From Chloroflexota bacterium (lineage in GTDB: Bacteria > Chloroflexota > UBA11872 > VXOZ01), in contig CATQHC010000002.1 of NCBI GenBank assembly GCA_958295775.1, positions 1,077,830-1,141,829 of the forward strand: a DNA stretch of 64,000 bases, read 5' to 3'. This document shows positions 1 through 9,196 of the stretch, piece after piece (the first letter of the stretch is position 1; every line of letters starts with the position of its first letter). The translations under genes and the position numbers were made by a program. The notes under the pieces were generated by a model. The model did not search any database, was not told where the DNA came from, and worked only from the letters and a program-made list of their open reading frames with translations.

Positions 1-1
1 A

Positions 2-1153
2 GGCGGGCGTATCCAGAGCATCGCGACGCTTGACGGATCGGTGTTCGGCGGCTCCGCGTTCATCGACGCTACCCACGAAGGCGATCTTATGGCGGCAGCA
101 GGCGTAACCTACAAGATCGGACGGGAAGGCGCGGACGAATTCGGCGAGGAGTGGGCCGGAGTCCAGAAAGACGCGCGCCATCACGGCCATTTCTTTCCGG
201 ATGGAGTGGACCCATTCGTGGTAGCTGGGAATCCAGCTTCCGGCCTCCTCCCTCGCATCACCCCGGCCCTCCCGGGGGACAACGGCCAAGGCGATCACCG
301 AATTCAGGCCTATTGTTTCCGAACTTGCCTGACGCAGGCGCCGCAGAACCGGGTCCCGTTTGCCGAGCCGGACGGATACGATCCTGAGGAATACGGTCTG
401 CTCCTCCGCGTCTTGACTGCGGGCTGGCGAGAGGTGTTCCGCAAGTTTGACCCGATCCCAAACGCCAAGACTGACACCAACAACCACGGGCCCTTTAGCA
501 CCGACAACATCGGCAAGAACTACGGCTATCCCGACGGGTCCTACGCGGAACGGGAGCGAATCGTCAGAGAGCATGTCCGCTACCAGCAAGGGCTCATGTA
601 CTTTCTTGCGCACGATCGGCGCGTGCCAAGGGACGTCCGCGACGAGTTCTCCCAATGGGGGCTGGCACGAGACGAGTTTGTCGACAACGGGAACTGGCCG
701 TACCAGCTCTATGTCCGGGAGGCGCGGAGGCTTGTCGGCGAATTCGTAATGACCGAGCATGAGTGTTTGGCCAAGCGCGAGGTACCGGAGCCCGTGGGAA
801 TGGGTTCTTACACGATGGACTCCCACAATGTGCAGCGATACGTCACCGGCGAGGGGTTCGTGCAGAACGAGGGAGACATCGGAGTGAAGCCGCTCCGGCC
901 GTATAGCATTGCTTACGGATCGCTTACCCCCAGGCGGGAAGAGGCTACCAATCTGCTCGTGCCTGTGTGCGTATCGGCCTCCCACATCGCGTACGGATCG
1001 ATCCGTATGGAACCCGTTTTCCTGATCCTAGGTCAGTCCGCGGCCACTGCCGCCGTTCTCTCAATCGATCGAGGGATCGCCGTGCAAGACCTGCAATTCT
1101 CAGCATTGCGCAACCGCTTGTTGGCCGACGGACAGATCCTAGAACTCACATGA
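2..1153 (+). CDS. FAD-dependent oxidoreductase, 5'-truncated by window edge
   Basis: The reading frame is open from base 2, so the first ATG at 41 is internal and the N-terminal FAD-binding Rossmann motif lies outside the window. The visible part opens with a FATHEGD-like segment (FIDATHEGDLMAAAGV), typical of the FAD_oxidored (PF12831) family, in which an Asp near this point contacts the cofactor. It ends with GQSAATAAVLSIDRG, resembling the C-terminal dinucleotide-contact segment GQaAGtAAalA of the same family. The substrate cannot be read; relatives act on hydroxy acids, sugars or xanthan-like units. No companion gene follows on the same strand, and the next genes are convergent. The family call is fairly secure, the specificity unknown. 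Confidence 0.75.
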   Translation, partial: GGRIQSIATLDGSVFGGSAFIDATHEGDLMAAAGVTYKIGREGADEFGEEWAGVQKDARHHGHFFPDGVDPFVVAGNPASGLLPRITPALPGDNGQGDHRIQAYCFRTCLTQAPQNRVPFAEPDGYDPEEYGLLLRVLTAGWREVFRKFDPIPNAKTDTNNHGPFSTDNIGKNYGYPDGSYAERERIVREHVRYQQGLMYFLAHDRRVPRDVRDEFSQWGLARDEFVDNGNWPYQLYVREARRLVGEFVMTEHECLAKREVPEPVGMGSYTMDSHNVQRYVTGEGFVQNEGDIGVKPLRPYSIAYGSLTPRREEATNLLVPVCVSASHIAYGSIRMEPVFLILGQSAATAAVLSIDRGIAVQDLQFSALRNRLLADGQILELT

Positions 1154-1169
1154 TTCGACCGATTGGGTC

Positions 1170-1286
1170 ATGACACCCGTGGCCTCCAACCCAGAGTGGG
1201 TGGAACAGGTTGGGGCCGACTTTCGCAAGGTGATTGCTAACACTGATCGCCTCGCCTTGCTTGCGCCCGCAGACGCCAATGAGTAA
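1170..1286 (+). CDS. possible 38-residue ORF or gene remnant
   Basis: An ATG 16 bases after the oxidoreductase stop opens a 38-codon frame with protein-like composition (MTPVASNPEWVEQVGADF, then a hydrophobic LALLAPAD tail). It has no clear ribosome binding site and no recognised domain. It may be the tail of an eroded gene or chance. The rest of 1154-1452, between this tail and the hydantoinase operon, shows nothing else recognisable. Confidence 0.2.
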   Translation: MTPVASNPEWVEQVGADFRKVIANTDRLALLAPADANE

Positions 1287-1452
1287 AGCTCGCTCAACAA
1301 TGCCCGCGTGGTCGATGGCTGCATATGGCGTGTGGCCGAACGGAAGCAGCAGAGCCGAAATGCAATAGTAATCAGAGCGCTGCCTGCGCCTACCCGCACA
1401 GGCAGCACCAATTCTCGTATTAGAACGCAGGCGCAAGCAGAGAATTGCTGCC

Positions 1453-3174
1453 TCAGCCGTCCTGCCGACTGCGGTAACGCTCAGTTGCCTCAAAGTCCAA
1501 CTCGCCGCCAGACGTCACCACTACTCCATAGACTTCTCTGGCGCGTATTGGCGAAACCTTCTCATTGCGTACGTCATCCAGGACTAACTGCGGATCGCGT
1601 TCCAGCGGGTTGCCCCAACCGCCGGCCCCAGAGACCATGTGCCGAAACAGGTCGTTCTCGTAAATCGTCTCAGTCGCCTTACTCGTAAGCACCCGCGCCT
1701 CTGTGTCGGGGTTGAGGATGTTCTTGGAAGGCGCGCCGTCATGACCGCCGGCCAGCCCGTACGCGTGGATTTTATGTCGATCCGAACGCAATTGCAACGT
1801 GGCGCGCCGCTCGCGCAGGCGGTAGTCGCGCACCAACGCCAGGCCGCCGCGATACTTGCCGGCCCCTTCGGAGTCCGGCACGTAGCCGTAGCGCTCGATG
1901 CGCAAGGGAAGTTCGGCCTCAACCACTTCTACGGGGTTATTTGAGAAATTCACGACGATGCTTGCCATGGCGTCGGTACCATCGCTCCAGGGCTTACCTC
2001 CCCACGAACCGAAGAGGAATTCCAAGTAGACAAAAGGGTTGCCGTCGTCGTCATAGCCGCCGATGCTTACGCCGGTGTCGCCGCCTACCTCGCACGCCGG
2101 AATGCGCTCCGGCGCCAGCTTGGCCAGCGCGCCCATCACGGCGTTTGCAGTGCGGTACCCAGTGAGACCCCGCGCCGCCACCGGGGCGGGCATGCTGGGA
2201 TTGATAACAGAACTCTTCGGCGCAATCACCTCAATTGGGCGGAAATACCCCTCATTATTGGGGATTTCTTCTCCCATTAGGCTGCGCACACACGCGTAGA
2301 CCGCCGAACGCGTGAATGGTATTGGCGAGTTAATGCCGCCCCGCACTTGCGGCGCCGTACCCGCAAAGTCAACCGTCATCGAGTCACCGTGCACACGCAC
2401 GCTGACGGCAATGGGAATCGGTCCCGGATCGAACCCATCATCGTCAATGTAGTCCGTAAACTGGTATTCGCCGTCCGGGAAGCCGGCAATCGCCTGCCGC
2501 GCCAGCCGTTCCGTGTAAGCGAGCAGCGCAGAAAACCGCGCCTGCAGGTCCTCGTGTCCGTACCGTGCAAAGAGTGTCTTCACCCGCCGCTCGCCCACGT
2601 GGCAAGCGGAAAGTTGGGCGCGCAGGTCACCGAGCACGAGCCGGGGAACACGCACGTTCGCCCGAATCAGTTCAAAGACGGCTGCGTTGGGCTCACCGGC
2701 CGCATAGAGTTTGAGCGGCGGGATGCGAATACCTTCTTGGAAGATCTCCGTCGCGTCGCAGCCGTTCCCGCCTGCCACCATGCCGCCCACGTCGGCGTGG
2801 TGCGCAATGGAAACCAAATAACAGGCAAGGAGGCCATCCAAGAATACGGGCTTGAAGATGTAGATATCCGGCAAATGCGTGCCCCCGGCATAGGGATCGT
2901 TGAGCATGTACACGTCGCCGGGCTGCACGTCATCGCCAAAGGTGGCGAAGACACTTTCAATCGCGTGCGGCACCGAACCGAGATGCAGCGGCAGGGTCAA
3001 TCCTTGGGCAATGAGTTCGCCGCTCGGCTGACAGAGCGCGGTGGAAAAGTCCATGCTGTTTTTTAGATTGTTCGAATACGCCGTACGCAGCACCGTCATC
3101 GCCATCTCGTCCACCAGCGACTCCAGCGCGTTCTTGAGGATTTCCGTTTCAACCGGGTCGAACTCTCGGCTCAC
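1453..3174 (-). CDS. hyuB: hydantoinase B / 5-oxoprolinase-type subunit
   Basis: This is the HyuB (N-methylhydantoinase B) subunit, the partner of HyuA in ATP-dependent opening of cyclic amides such as hydantoins or 5-oxoproline. Diagnostic stretches are LRTAYSNNLKNSMDFSTALC near the N terminus, VYMLNDPYAGGTHLPD and SIAHHADVGGMVAG. At about 573 residues it is normal for the family. The ORF track begins 20 codons upstream, inside hyuA. I place the start at the GTG whose last bases form the HyuA stop (a GTGA overlap), giving VSREFDPVETEILKN, the usual family start; the overlap implies translational coupling. It is the last gene of the operon isomerase-hyuA-hyuB. The exact substrate is unknown. 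Confidence 0.88.
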   Translation of the reverse strand: MSREFDPVETEILKNALESLVDEMAMTVLRTAYSNNLKNSMDFSTALCQPSGELIAQGLTLPLHLGSVPHAIESVFATFGDDVQPGDVYMLNDPYAGGTHLPDIYIFKPVFLDGLLACYLVSIAHHADVGGMVAGGNGCDATEIFQEGIRIPPLKLYAAGEPNAAVFELIRANVRVPRLVLGDLRAQLSACHVGERRVKTLFARYGHEDLQARFSALLAYTERLARQAIAGFPDGEYQFTDYIDDDGFDPGPIPIAVSVRVHGDSMTVDFAGTAPQVRGGINSPIPFTRSAVYACVRSLMGEEIPNNEGYFRPIEVIAPKSSVINPSMPAPVAARGLTGYRTANAVMGALAKLAPERIPACEVGGDTGVSIGGYDDDGNPFVYLEFLFGSWGGKPWSDGTDAMASIVVNFSNNPVEVVEAELPLRIERYGYVPDSEGAGKYRGGLALVRDYRLRERRATLQLRSDRHKIHAYGLAGGHDGAPSKNILNPDTEARVLTSKATETIYENDLFRHMVSGAGGWGNPLERDPQLVLDDVRNEKVSPIRAREVYGVVVTSGGELDFEATERYRSRQDG

Positions 3175-5264
3175 GTTGTTTCTTCTCCCACCGTGATCAC
3201 CACGTTGTCCCAGGCATCTCGTTTCACAGTGCATTTTGGTGGCACCAGAATGGTTGTGTCGTACTCTTCCACGATCAAAGGACCGGATTGGTCCTCGTTG
3301 CCAAGCTCGCTGCGCGCGCGCAAGGGTACTGTCCGCTCGCCAATTGCGGCGCCAAAGTACGCAGTCCGGTCTCTCGGACCGTCCACAGAGCCTCTACTCG
3401 TCGCTGTATTTCCCCACCTGTGCGCGCCTTCACGCGGCAGCGTCACCTCAACCCGCAGGTTTACCAGTTCCACGGGATCATCGGGCGCTTTGTGCCCATA
3501 GGTGCGCTCGTGCTCATTCTCGAAGGCTTTACGCATCGATGCCGGCTTAGACTCTTGAAAGGGGACGGTAAGTTCAAAGGACTGCCCGGCATAGCGTAGG
3601 TCCGCGAAGCGCTGCCATTCACCTTGGCGCCGGGTCTCATCGTCAACACCAAGCTCGCCGGCCAAGCGAGATTCTAAGCCTTGATATTGTTGGTTGATTT
3701 CCTCTTCACTTACGGTGTCGAGCGGCAGCAGCACGGTCTGGACGGCATGTTGGGAGACATCCACACAAAGGAGGCCGAGCGAGCTAAACAAACCCGGGAA
3801 GGGCGGCACGACTACCTGACGCACGCCAAGCTCCTGTGCCATTTCGGCAGCATGCAATGGCCCGCTGCCACCAAAGGCAAATAAGACAAAATCGGCAGGC
3901 GAACGACCACGTTCTACGGTGACTGCCCGCACGGCGCGGCTCATGTGTGAAACCGCGATACGATGGATTCCGTGGGCGGCATCAGCCACGCCCAGGCCCA
4001 GCGGCGCCGCGAGCCGGCTCTTCAGTATCGAATGTGCGTGAGTAGCGTCAATGGGTAGTTCACCGCCCAGGAAATGTGTCGGGTTCAAGAACCCGAGCGC
4101 CACGTTGGCGTCGGTGAGCGTCGGCTCTTCTCCGCCTAGGGAGTAGCAGACAGGGCCGGGCTCGGCGCCTGCGCTCTGCGGCCCCACACGGAGGCCACCG
4201 GCCGGATCGATCCACGCGATGCTGCCGCCCCCGGCTCCGACCTCGGCGATATCGATGGCGGGCACCCGCAAGGCATAGCCCGCGCCCCGCTGGAGCCGCG
4301 CGCTCAGGCTGATTCCGCCGCCGACCTCATAGTCATTCGTGCGGGTAATGCGTCCGTCTTCGATGACCGACGCTTTGGCGGTCGTGCCGCCCATGTCGAG
4401 TGTTATCGCGTTTGCGAGATTCATGGCGTTCGCCAGCGAAAGCGCGCCCATGACACCAGCGGCGGGTCCGGATTCAATTACGTGGATGGGCTGCTCCGCC
4501 GCTTTGGCGGCGCCCATCATGCCACCGGCGGACTGCATCATATACACCGGCGCGCGGATGCGCCGCTCGTCGAGGGACTCGTGCAGGCGGTTGAGATACG
4601 AGCGCATTACCGGTGCAATGTACGCGTTGATGACCGTCGTGCTGGTTCGCTCGTATTCGCGAATCTCAGGGAGAACGTGCGACGAAAGGGAAATGAACGC
4701 GTCGGGAGCCGCGGCCTGGAGCAGCGCGCCGATGCGTTCCTCATGCTCGGGATTACGATAGGCGTTGATGAGGCACACGGCAATCGACCGCACGCCCGCG
4801 TCCAGCAAATGGGCTATCGCCTCATGGACGCTGTCTTCATCGAGCTCGCGGACGACGTTTCCGTGCGTGTCGATGCGTTCGTCCACCTCTCGCCGCAGCG
4901 CCCGCGGCGCCAGCGGCTGCGGCGGCTCCCAATGCAGATCGTACAGCCGAGGCATACGCAGCCGCCGGATCTCCAGCACGTCGCGAAATCCCGCGGTGGT
5001 AATGAGGCCCGTCAGCGCTCCCTTGGCCTCGAGGATAGCATTGGTCGCCACGGTCGTGGCATGGATGACCTCATGTATGTCGGCGCTGGCAGCGCTCGTA
5101 TCGCGAATGAGCGCGTCAAGGCCCTGCACAATGCCTTGGGCAAAGTCGTCGGCGGTGGAAGATACCTTGGTCCACGCCCGCAGCCCTTGGGAATCCATGA
5201 AGACAAGGTCGGTGAACGTGCCCCCAATGTCGACACCGACACGCAGGGATGAATCCACAGGCAT
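3171..5264 (-). CDS. hyuA: hydantoinase A / 5-oxoprolinase-type ATPase subunit
   Basis: HyuA is the ATP-binding subunit, with an actin-like ASKHA fold, that activates the cyclic amide for cleavage with HyuB. The N terminus RVGVDIGGTFTDLVFMD is the phosphate-binding loop typical of the family. Further signatures are ATTVATNAILE (about residue 88), ESGPAAGVMGA and LDMGGTTAKAS in the middle, and FGGSGPLHAAEMA in the C-terminal half. Length 697 matches family members of 670-720. It starts 3 bases after the stop of the isomerase-like gene and overlaps hyuB, so all three should be co-transcribed and probably act on one substrate. Hydantoin, N-methylhydantoin, oxoproline and other lactams cannot be told apart from sequence alone. 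Confidence 0.9.
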   Translation of the reverse strand: MPVDSSLRVGVDIGGTFTDLVFMDSQGLRAWTKVSSTADDFAQGIVQGLDALIRDTSAASADIHEVIHATTVATNAILEAKGALTGLITTAGFRDVLEIRRLRMPRLYDLHWEPPQPLAPRALRREVDERIDTHGNVVRELDEDSVHEAIAHLLDAGVRSIAVCLINAYRNPEHEERIGALLQAAAPDAFISLSSHVLPEIREYERTSTTVINAYIAPVMRSYLNRLHESLDERRIRAPVYMMQSAGGMMGAAKAAEQPIHVIESGPAAGVMGALSLANAMNLANAITLDMGGTTAKASVIEDGRITRTNDYEVGGGISLSARLQRGAGYALRVPAIDIAEVGAGGGSIAWIDPAGGLRVGPQSAGAEPGPVCYSLGGEEPTLTDANVALGFLNPTHFLGGELPIDATHAHSILKSRLAAPLGLGVADAAHGIHRIAVSHMSRAVRAVTVERGRSPADFVLFAFGGSGPLHAAEMAQELGVRQVVVPPFPGLFSSLGLLCVDVSQHAVQTVLLPLDTVSEEEINQQYQGLESRLAGELGVDDETRRQGEWQRFADLRYAGQSFELTVPFQESKPASMRKAFENEHERTYGHKAPDDPVELVNLRVEVTLPREGAHRWGNTATSRGSVDGPRDRTAYFGAAIGERTVPLRARSELGNEDQSGPLIVEEYDTTILVPPKCTVKRDAWDNVVITVGEETT

Positions 5265-5267
5265 CGC

Positions 5268-6011
5268 CTAGACGGTCAGAGGAACGGGCTGCGCGACTGG
5301 CGCCAGCTCGAACAGCCTGCCATAGCCGGGAATCGCGGCCGTGTGGCCCAATGCACGGAGGCACTGCCAGTAGGTCGCCTGGTTGCTCGTCACCACCGGT
5401 ATACCCAGGTCCTCCTCAAGCGCTTGAATGACGTCCATGGTGCGGAGATTGGTGCAGCTAATGAAGAGTGCGTCGGCATCCGGAGCTACGTGGTCGCGGG
5501 CAAAGCGGTACGTCTCCTCCAGCGGCACCACGCCAATGTCGAATGCCGTCAGAATGCTCATTCCGGCTTGGCTTACCACGTCGAAACCCCAACTCTGCAA
5601 GAACCTAACTTCCAGGTCATTGAGCTCAGGAATGTACGGCGTGACCATGGCTACGCGCTGTGCCCCCAGCGCGCGCAAGCCCCCGGCAACCGCACCGGCA
5701 GTGGTCACTGCCTCGATCTGGCTGCCGCCTCTCAACCGGGCACGCAAGGATTCTTCGCCATCGGTGCCTTCGAAGAAACTGCCGGCCGTACAGGCAAAGG
5801 CGATGACATCGACGTTCGCACTGAGCAGTTCGTCCACGCCGCGATCAACGTGTGCGCACATCTGGGCCATATCGTCCGCATCCGAGCGGGAGTTACGCAT
5901 ACGGGTAGCGTATACGGCGTATCCGTCAGGTAGCAGCGCACAGCCTTCCGGCTCCACCACGGTATTCACCGAGGGTACCAGCAAACCGACGCGTCCGCGC
6001 CAACCAAACAT
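5268..6011 (-). CDS. maleate isomerase / arylmalonate decarboxylase family protein
   Basis: This is a cofactor-free Asp/Glu-racemase superfamily protein closest in layout to maleate cis-trans isomerase and arylmalonate decarboxylase. It keeps both catalytic Cys motifs: FACTAGSF (Cys76 in ORF-track numbering) and FISCTNLRT (Cys188). Isomerases and racemases use two Cys, whereas arylmalonate decarboxylases keep only the second, so isomerase or racemase chemistry is more likely. The track starts at a GTG, but GGAGG sits about 7 bases before the following ATG (MFGWRGRVGLLVPS), so I start there. As the first gene of the hydantoinase operon, a hydantoin-racemase-like role is possible; that is inference. 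Confidence 0.8.
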   Translation of the reverse strand: MFGWRGRVGLLVPSVNTVVEPEGCALLPDGYAVYATRMRNSRSDADDMAQMCAHVDRGVDELLSANVDVIAFACTAGSFFEGTDGEESLRARLRGGSQIEAVTTAGAVAGGLRALGAQRVAMVTPYIPELNDLEVRFLQSWGFDVVSQAGMSILTAFDIGVVPLEETYRFARDHVAPDADALFISCTNLRTMDVIQALEEDLGIPVVTSNQATYWQCLRALGHTAAIPGYGRLFELAPVAQPVPLTV

Positions 6012-6426
6012 GCTCACTCCTCCATAGGCTTAAAGTTTCAATCCCACACAAACTCGCCATTTCCGGCACTATTCGGATATTGCAGGCGAGTGTCAACTTG
6101 AATTATCCGTGCACAACACCATGGCACATTCCGGATTCACAACCTTCACAGCCGTGCTCCAGACATTGGAACACACCACAGTTGCTACAGGAATGATAGC
6201 GCAGCAACCTTGCGAGAACAACCTCGGTTGTCGCCCAGGTTCTCGCACCATACAATACCTTACGGATGCCAGGCTGCGGGCGTGCGCAAACAGGCCGCAC
6301 GCCCACGTAAGAGTTCGGCCGCGCTCTCCTGGCGTCCTCGGCGTTTTGCGCGCACTCCGCAGACGCCTGGTGAGGCCAGGGTGCGACACGAGTCTACGCC
6401 TCTTGCAGCGCTAGGAGGGGAATCCG
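6012..6426. other. divergent intergenic region
   Basis: This 415-base region separates the minus-strand hydantoinase operon from the plus-strand GTPase gene, so promoters for both should lie here. I see no convincing -35/-10 pair. The short ORFs in the track on both strands lack ribosome binding sites and protein-like composition. Confidence 0.4.
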
Positions 6427-7491
6427 GTGCAGATTGGCATTGTCGGGCTGCCGTTCGCTGGTAAGACCACCGTCTTCAACGCGATTGGCGGTAATGCGAC
6501 CGAGCAGCGCCAGCAGACCCACGGCTTGGAACCAACCCTTGCGACCGTGGACCTCCACGATGCGCGCCTTGAGGCACTCTGCACTTTGTTTGAGACCGAA
6601 CAGTGCATTCCCACGGAAGTGCAATACCTCGACTTCCCCGGCGCGGGCTTTGGCAGGCAGGAGAAAGAAGCTGCCTGGGTAGCAACGCTCCGCACCGTGG
6701 ATGCGTTGCTCATCGTCCTTGGGGCATTTAGTGAAGCCCAGGATCCGGTTGACGAGATTGAAAGCATCCATCTCGACCTCGTGCTCCCGGACCTGCAAAT
6801 TGTAGAAAATCGGTTGCAGCGCCTCCTGCCTCAGTTGCGCACGGCCCCCGCTGCGGAACGGCAACACCTCGAGCGCGAACAGATTCTTTTAGATCGCTTA
6901 CGGAGTGCGCTGGAGCAGGGGATGCCGGTGCGAGCGCTGGAGCTAACTGCTGACGAAGAGCAGGCAATTCGCGGCTTTCAACTTCTCACTATGAAGCCCA
7001 CCCTCGTGGTCCTCAACCTCTCCGAGGCACAGTGGGGGCGCGCCACTGAAATTGCAGACCGTGTCCAAAGTACATACGCGCACCCACGGACAACGGTCAT
7101 GGGTCTCTGTGGGCAACTTGAAATGGAGATCGCCCAACTGTCTCCGGAAGAGTCCGCGCTCTTTCGCGAGGAGATGAGCCTGGGCGAACCGGGCGCGGCG
7201 CGAGTAGTGCGCGAATCGCATACGCTGCTGGGGCTCATTCACTTCTTTACCCTCAACGAAAAGGAGGTGCGGGCGTGGGCGATTCCGCAGGGAACACGGG
7301 CACAGGACGCCGCGGGAAAAGTCCACACCGACATGGCACGGGGGTTCGTGCGGACGGAAGTGATCCCTTGGGAGCAATTGGTCGCAAGCCACGGCTACGG
7401 CGACGCGCGCAAGCACGGACTCGTGCGCCAAGAGGGCCGCGACTACGTTGTGCAAGACGGCGACGTGCTCTACATACTCTTCACACGGTGA
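6427..7491 (+). CDS. YchF/Obg-related P-loop NTPase
   Basis: The protein begins with a P-loop GLPFAGKTTVFNAIGG at residue 6, matching the Obg/YchF family position but differing from the usual GLPNVGKST. A switch-like segment TVDLHDARLEAL and the DFPGAGFG G3-type region follow. The G4 region reads VVLNLSEAQ, resembling the NxxE of YchF, which prefers ATP, rather than NKxD. The C-terminal third ends RDYVVQDGDVLYILF, as in the TGS-like domain of YchF. Length 354 compares with about 363 for YchF. GTG start with AGGAGGGG six bases upstream. It may bind ribosomes or act in stress responses as YchF does; the divergent P-loop suggests a separate subfamily. Confidence 0.8.
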   Translation: MQIGIVGLPFAGKTTVFNAIGGNATEQRQQTHGLEPTLATVDLHDARLEALCTLFETEQCIPTEVQYLDFPGAGFGRQEKEAAWVATLRTVDALLIVLGAFSEAQDPVDEIESIHLDLVLPDLQIVENRLQRLLPQLRTAPAAERQHLEREQILLDRLRSALEQGMPVRALELTADEEQAIRGFQLLTMKPTLVVLNLSEAQWGRATEIADRVQSTYAHPRTTVMGLCGQLEMEIAQLSPEESALFREEMSLGEPGAARVVRESHTLLGLIHFFTLNEKEVRAWAIPQGTRAQDAAGKVHTDMARGFVRTEVIPWEQLVASHGYGDARKHGLVRQEGRDYVVQDGDVLYILFTR

Positions 7492-7619
7492 TGCGGCTGA
7501 ACACTTGACCGGTCGCGCTGAGTGCTGCGCGAAGCCCTTGCCTGTCCTGAGCAAGACGAAGGGTCGAAGCGTGGGCCTTATTCCACACGCGTAGGTGAGA
7601 CACTTGGACCCGTATGTCG

Positions 7620-7648
7620 TTGTAGATGTTGACCGGTGTTTATATAAT
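7620..7648 (+). promoter_or_regulatory. sigma-70-like promoter for the aminotransferase gene
   Basis: TTGTAG, a 17-base spacer and a perfect TATAAT lie about 50 bases before the aminotransferase start. The -10 box is consensus and the -35 matches four of six positions. Confidence 0.5.
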
Positions 7649-7696
7649 CACCAATGAATACTCTTCCATCTGTGAGCATCTGGAGGCAATCCGCTC

Positions 7697-8860
7697 GTGG
7701 CACCCCCTCGCACCGCGCTAGCAGTAGCCGACCGCATTCTGGCAATGACCCCTTCGCCTACCATGGCTATGGATGCCAAGGCCAAAGCAATGCTGCGGTC
7801 CGGCATCGACGTGATAAACCTCTCCGTCGGCGAGCCGGACTTCGATACGCCGGCGCACATCAAGGAAGCTGCCATTGCCGCAATACAGGACGGCTTCAAC
7901 AAGTACACGCCGGCCGGGGGCATACCCGAGCTCAAAGACGCAATTGCCGAAAAACTCTCGCGCGAGAACGGCGTCGACTACAGCCCGAGTGAGGTGGTCG
8001 CCTGCGTTGGCGGCAAGCAGGCAGTCTGCAACGTGTTTCTCGCGATCTGCGACCCCGGAGATGAGGTCGTTGTCCATGCCCCGACGTGGCCGACGTTTCT
8101 CGAGCAGATCAAGCTGGCCCAGGGCGAGCCGGTCACCGTCCCGCTGGCATCGCCATTTATGATAACGGCCGACCCGCTGCTGGAGCGCATAACCCCCCGC
8201 ACGCGCGCCATTCTCCTCAATTCTCCCTGCAATCCCACGGGCGTGGTGGCCGATCCGGCAGAAATTCGCAAACTGGCAAAGGCCTGTGTGGAACGCGGCA
8301 TTTACTTTATTGCAGATGAAACGTACGAGCACTTTGTCTACGGCGATGCCGAACACCTATCGCCGGCATCAATGGGAGCGGACGAAAAGGCGCATGTCAT
8401 CACCGTCAACACGGTGTCGAAGACCTATGCCATGACGGGCTGGCGTCTCGGCTACGTGGCCGGGCCGGAACCAGTGATCAAGGCTATCAACGACCTGATG
8501 ACGCAGATTACCAGCAACCCGACGTCTGCCGCGCAAAAGGCCGCCATTGCCGCGCTCACCGGACCCCAAGACTGTGTGCGTGATATGGTCGCCGAATTTC
8601 GAGCGCGGCGCACGCTCCTCGTCGCGGGACTCAGAAGTGCAGGCTATGCCTGCGCGTTGCCGGGGGGCGCATTCTACGCCTTTCCGCAAGTCAAAGGCGA
8701 CGAGCAGGATATGGTCGTGGCCGATCGCCTGTTGGAAGAGGCCCACATCGCTACGGTCCCAGGGTCATCCTTCCTCGCCGACGGCTACCTGCGTATGTCC
8801 TACGCCACCAGCCGCGAGAACTTGCAGGAAGCACTTGAGCGGCTGGGCACGGCATCGTAG
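7697..8860 (+). CDS. class I/II PLP-dependent aminotransferase (aspartate-aminotransferase type)
   Basis: This fold-type I aminotransferase probably moves an amino group between an amino acid (Asp, or an aromatic or branched substrate) and 2-oxoglutarate. Signatures are NLSVGEPDFDTP near residue 35, LNSPCNPTGVV in mid-protein, the ADETYEHFVY segment that contacts the PLP ring, and the Schiff-base lysine in NTVSKTYAMTGWRLGY. The N-terminal AVADRILAMTPSPTMAMDAKAK is typical of the AspB (Igamma) group. Length 387 is normal. GTG start with GGAGG about ten bases upstream and a TATAAT promoter in the short leader. It is transcribed alone; a stretch rich in palindromes follows. Substrate uncertain. 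Confidence 0.9.
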   Translation: MAPPRTALAVADRILAMTPSPTMAMDAKAKAMLRSGIDVINLSVGEPDFDTPAHIKEAAIAAIQDGFNKYTPAGGIPELKDAIAEKLSRENGVDYSPSEVVACVGGKQAVCNVFLAICDPGDEVVVHAPTWPTFLEQIKLAQGEPVTVPLASPFMITADPLLERITPRTRAILLNSPCNPTGVVADPAEIRKLAKACVERGIYFIADETYEHFVYGDAEHLSPASMGADEKAHVITVNTVSKTYAMTGWRLGYVAGPEPVIKAINDLMTQITSNPTSAAQKAAIAALTGPQDCVRDMVAEFRARRTLLVAGLRSAGYACALPGGAFYAFPQVKGDEQDMVVADRLLEEAHIATVPGSSFLADGYLRMSYATSRENLQEALERLGTAS

Positions 8861-9196
8861 CGCTCGGCGTGACCGGCACAGCGCTCAGACGTCCGCAATG
8901 CTCTTGTCGGGTACTTGTAGGGGCGGTTCGCGAACCGCCCCTACCGGACGAGTGGGCAACCACAAGGGTCGGCCCTACTGGACGTCTGAGCGTCCGCAAC
9001 GGCCCGCGTAGGGGCAACCCTTGTGGTCGCTCAAGACTTTCGACAGGCACAATTCATACACCTGTGCTACCGTCTCACTAAGAAGCTCTTTCTAAACTGT
9101 AGCGCGGGGGCTTGTCCCCCGCCTCCTGGCACGATAGGCTATCTCCGTAACCGCCTGATTCTCCATACACAGACACGCTGAACGTGGAGGTACACC
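8861..9196. repeat. intergenic stretch of composite palindromic repeats (families A and B)
   Basis: Bases 8917-8944 form a perfect 28-base palindrome whose arm is GTAGGGGCGGTTCG (family A). Bases 8955-8978 and 9008-9030 are a second inverted pair (GCAACCACAAGGG and its partner CCCTTGTGGTCGC, about 20 of 23 paired) around a 29-base loop. At 9103-9122 a third palindrome reads GCGGGGGCTTGTCCCCCGC (family B). No coding sequence is supported. Families A and B recur elsewhere in the window. Confidence 0.75.

Noticed and set aside
1139-1493. Two minus-strand ORFs overlapping the oxidoreductase 3' end
   Set aside because: No ribosome binding sites, Arg/Cys-rich composition and overlap with hyuB in another frame.
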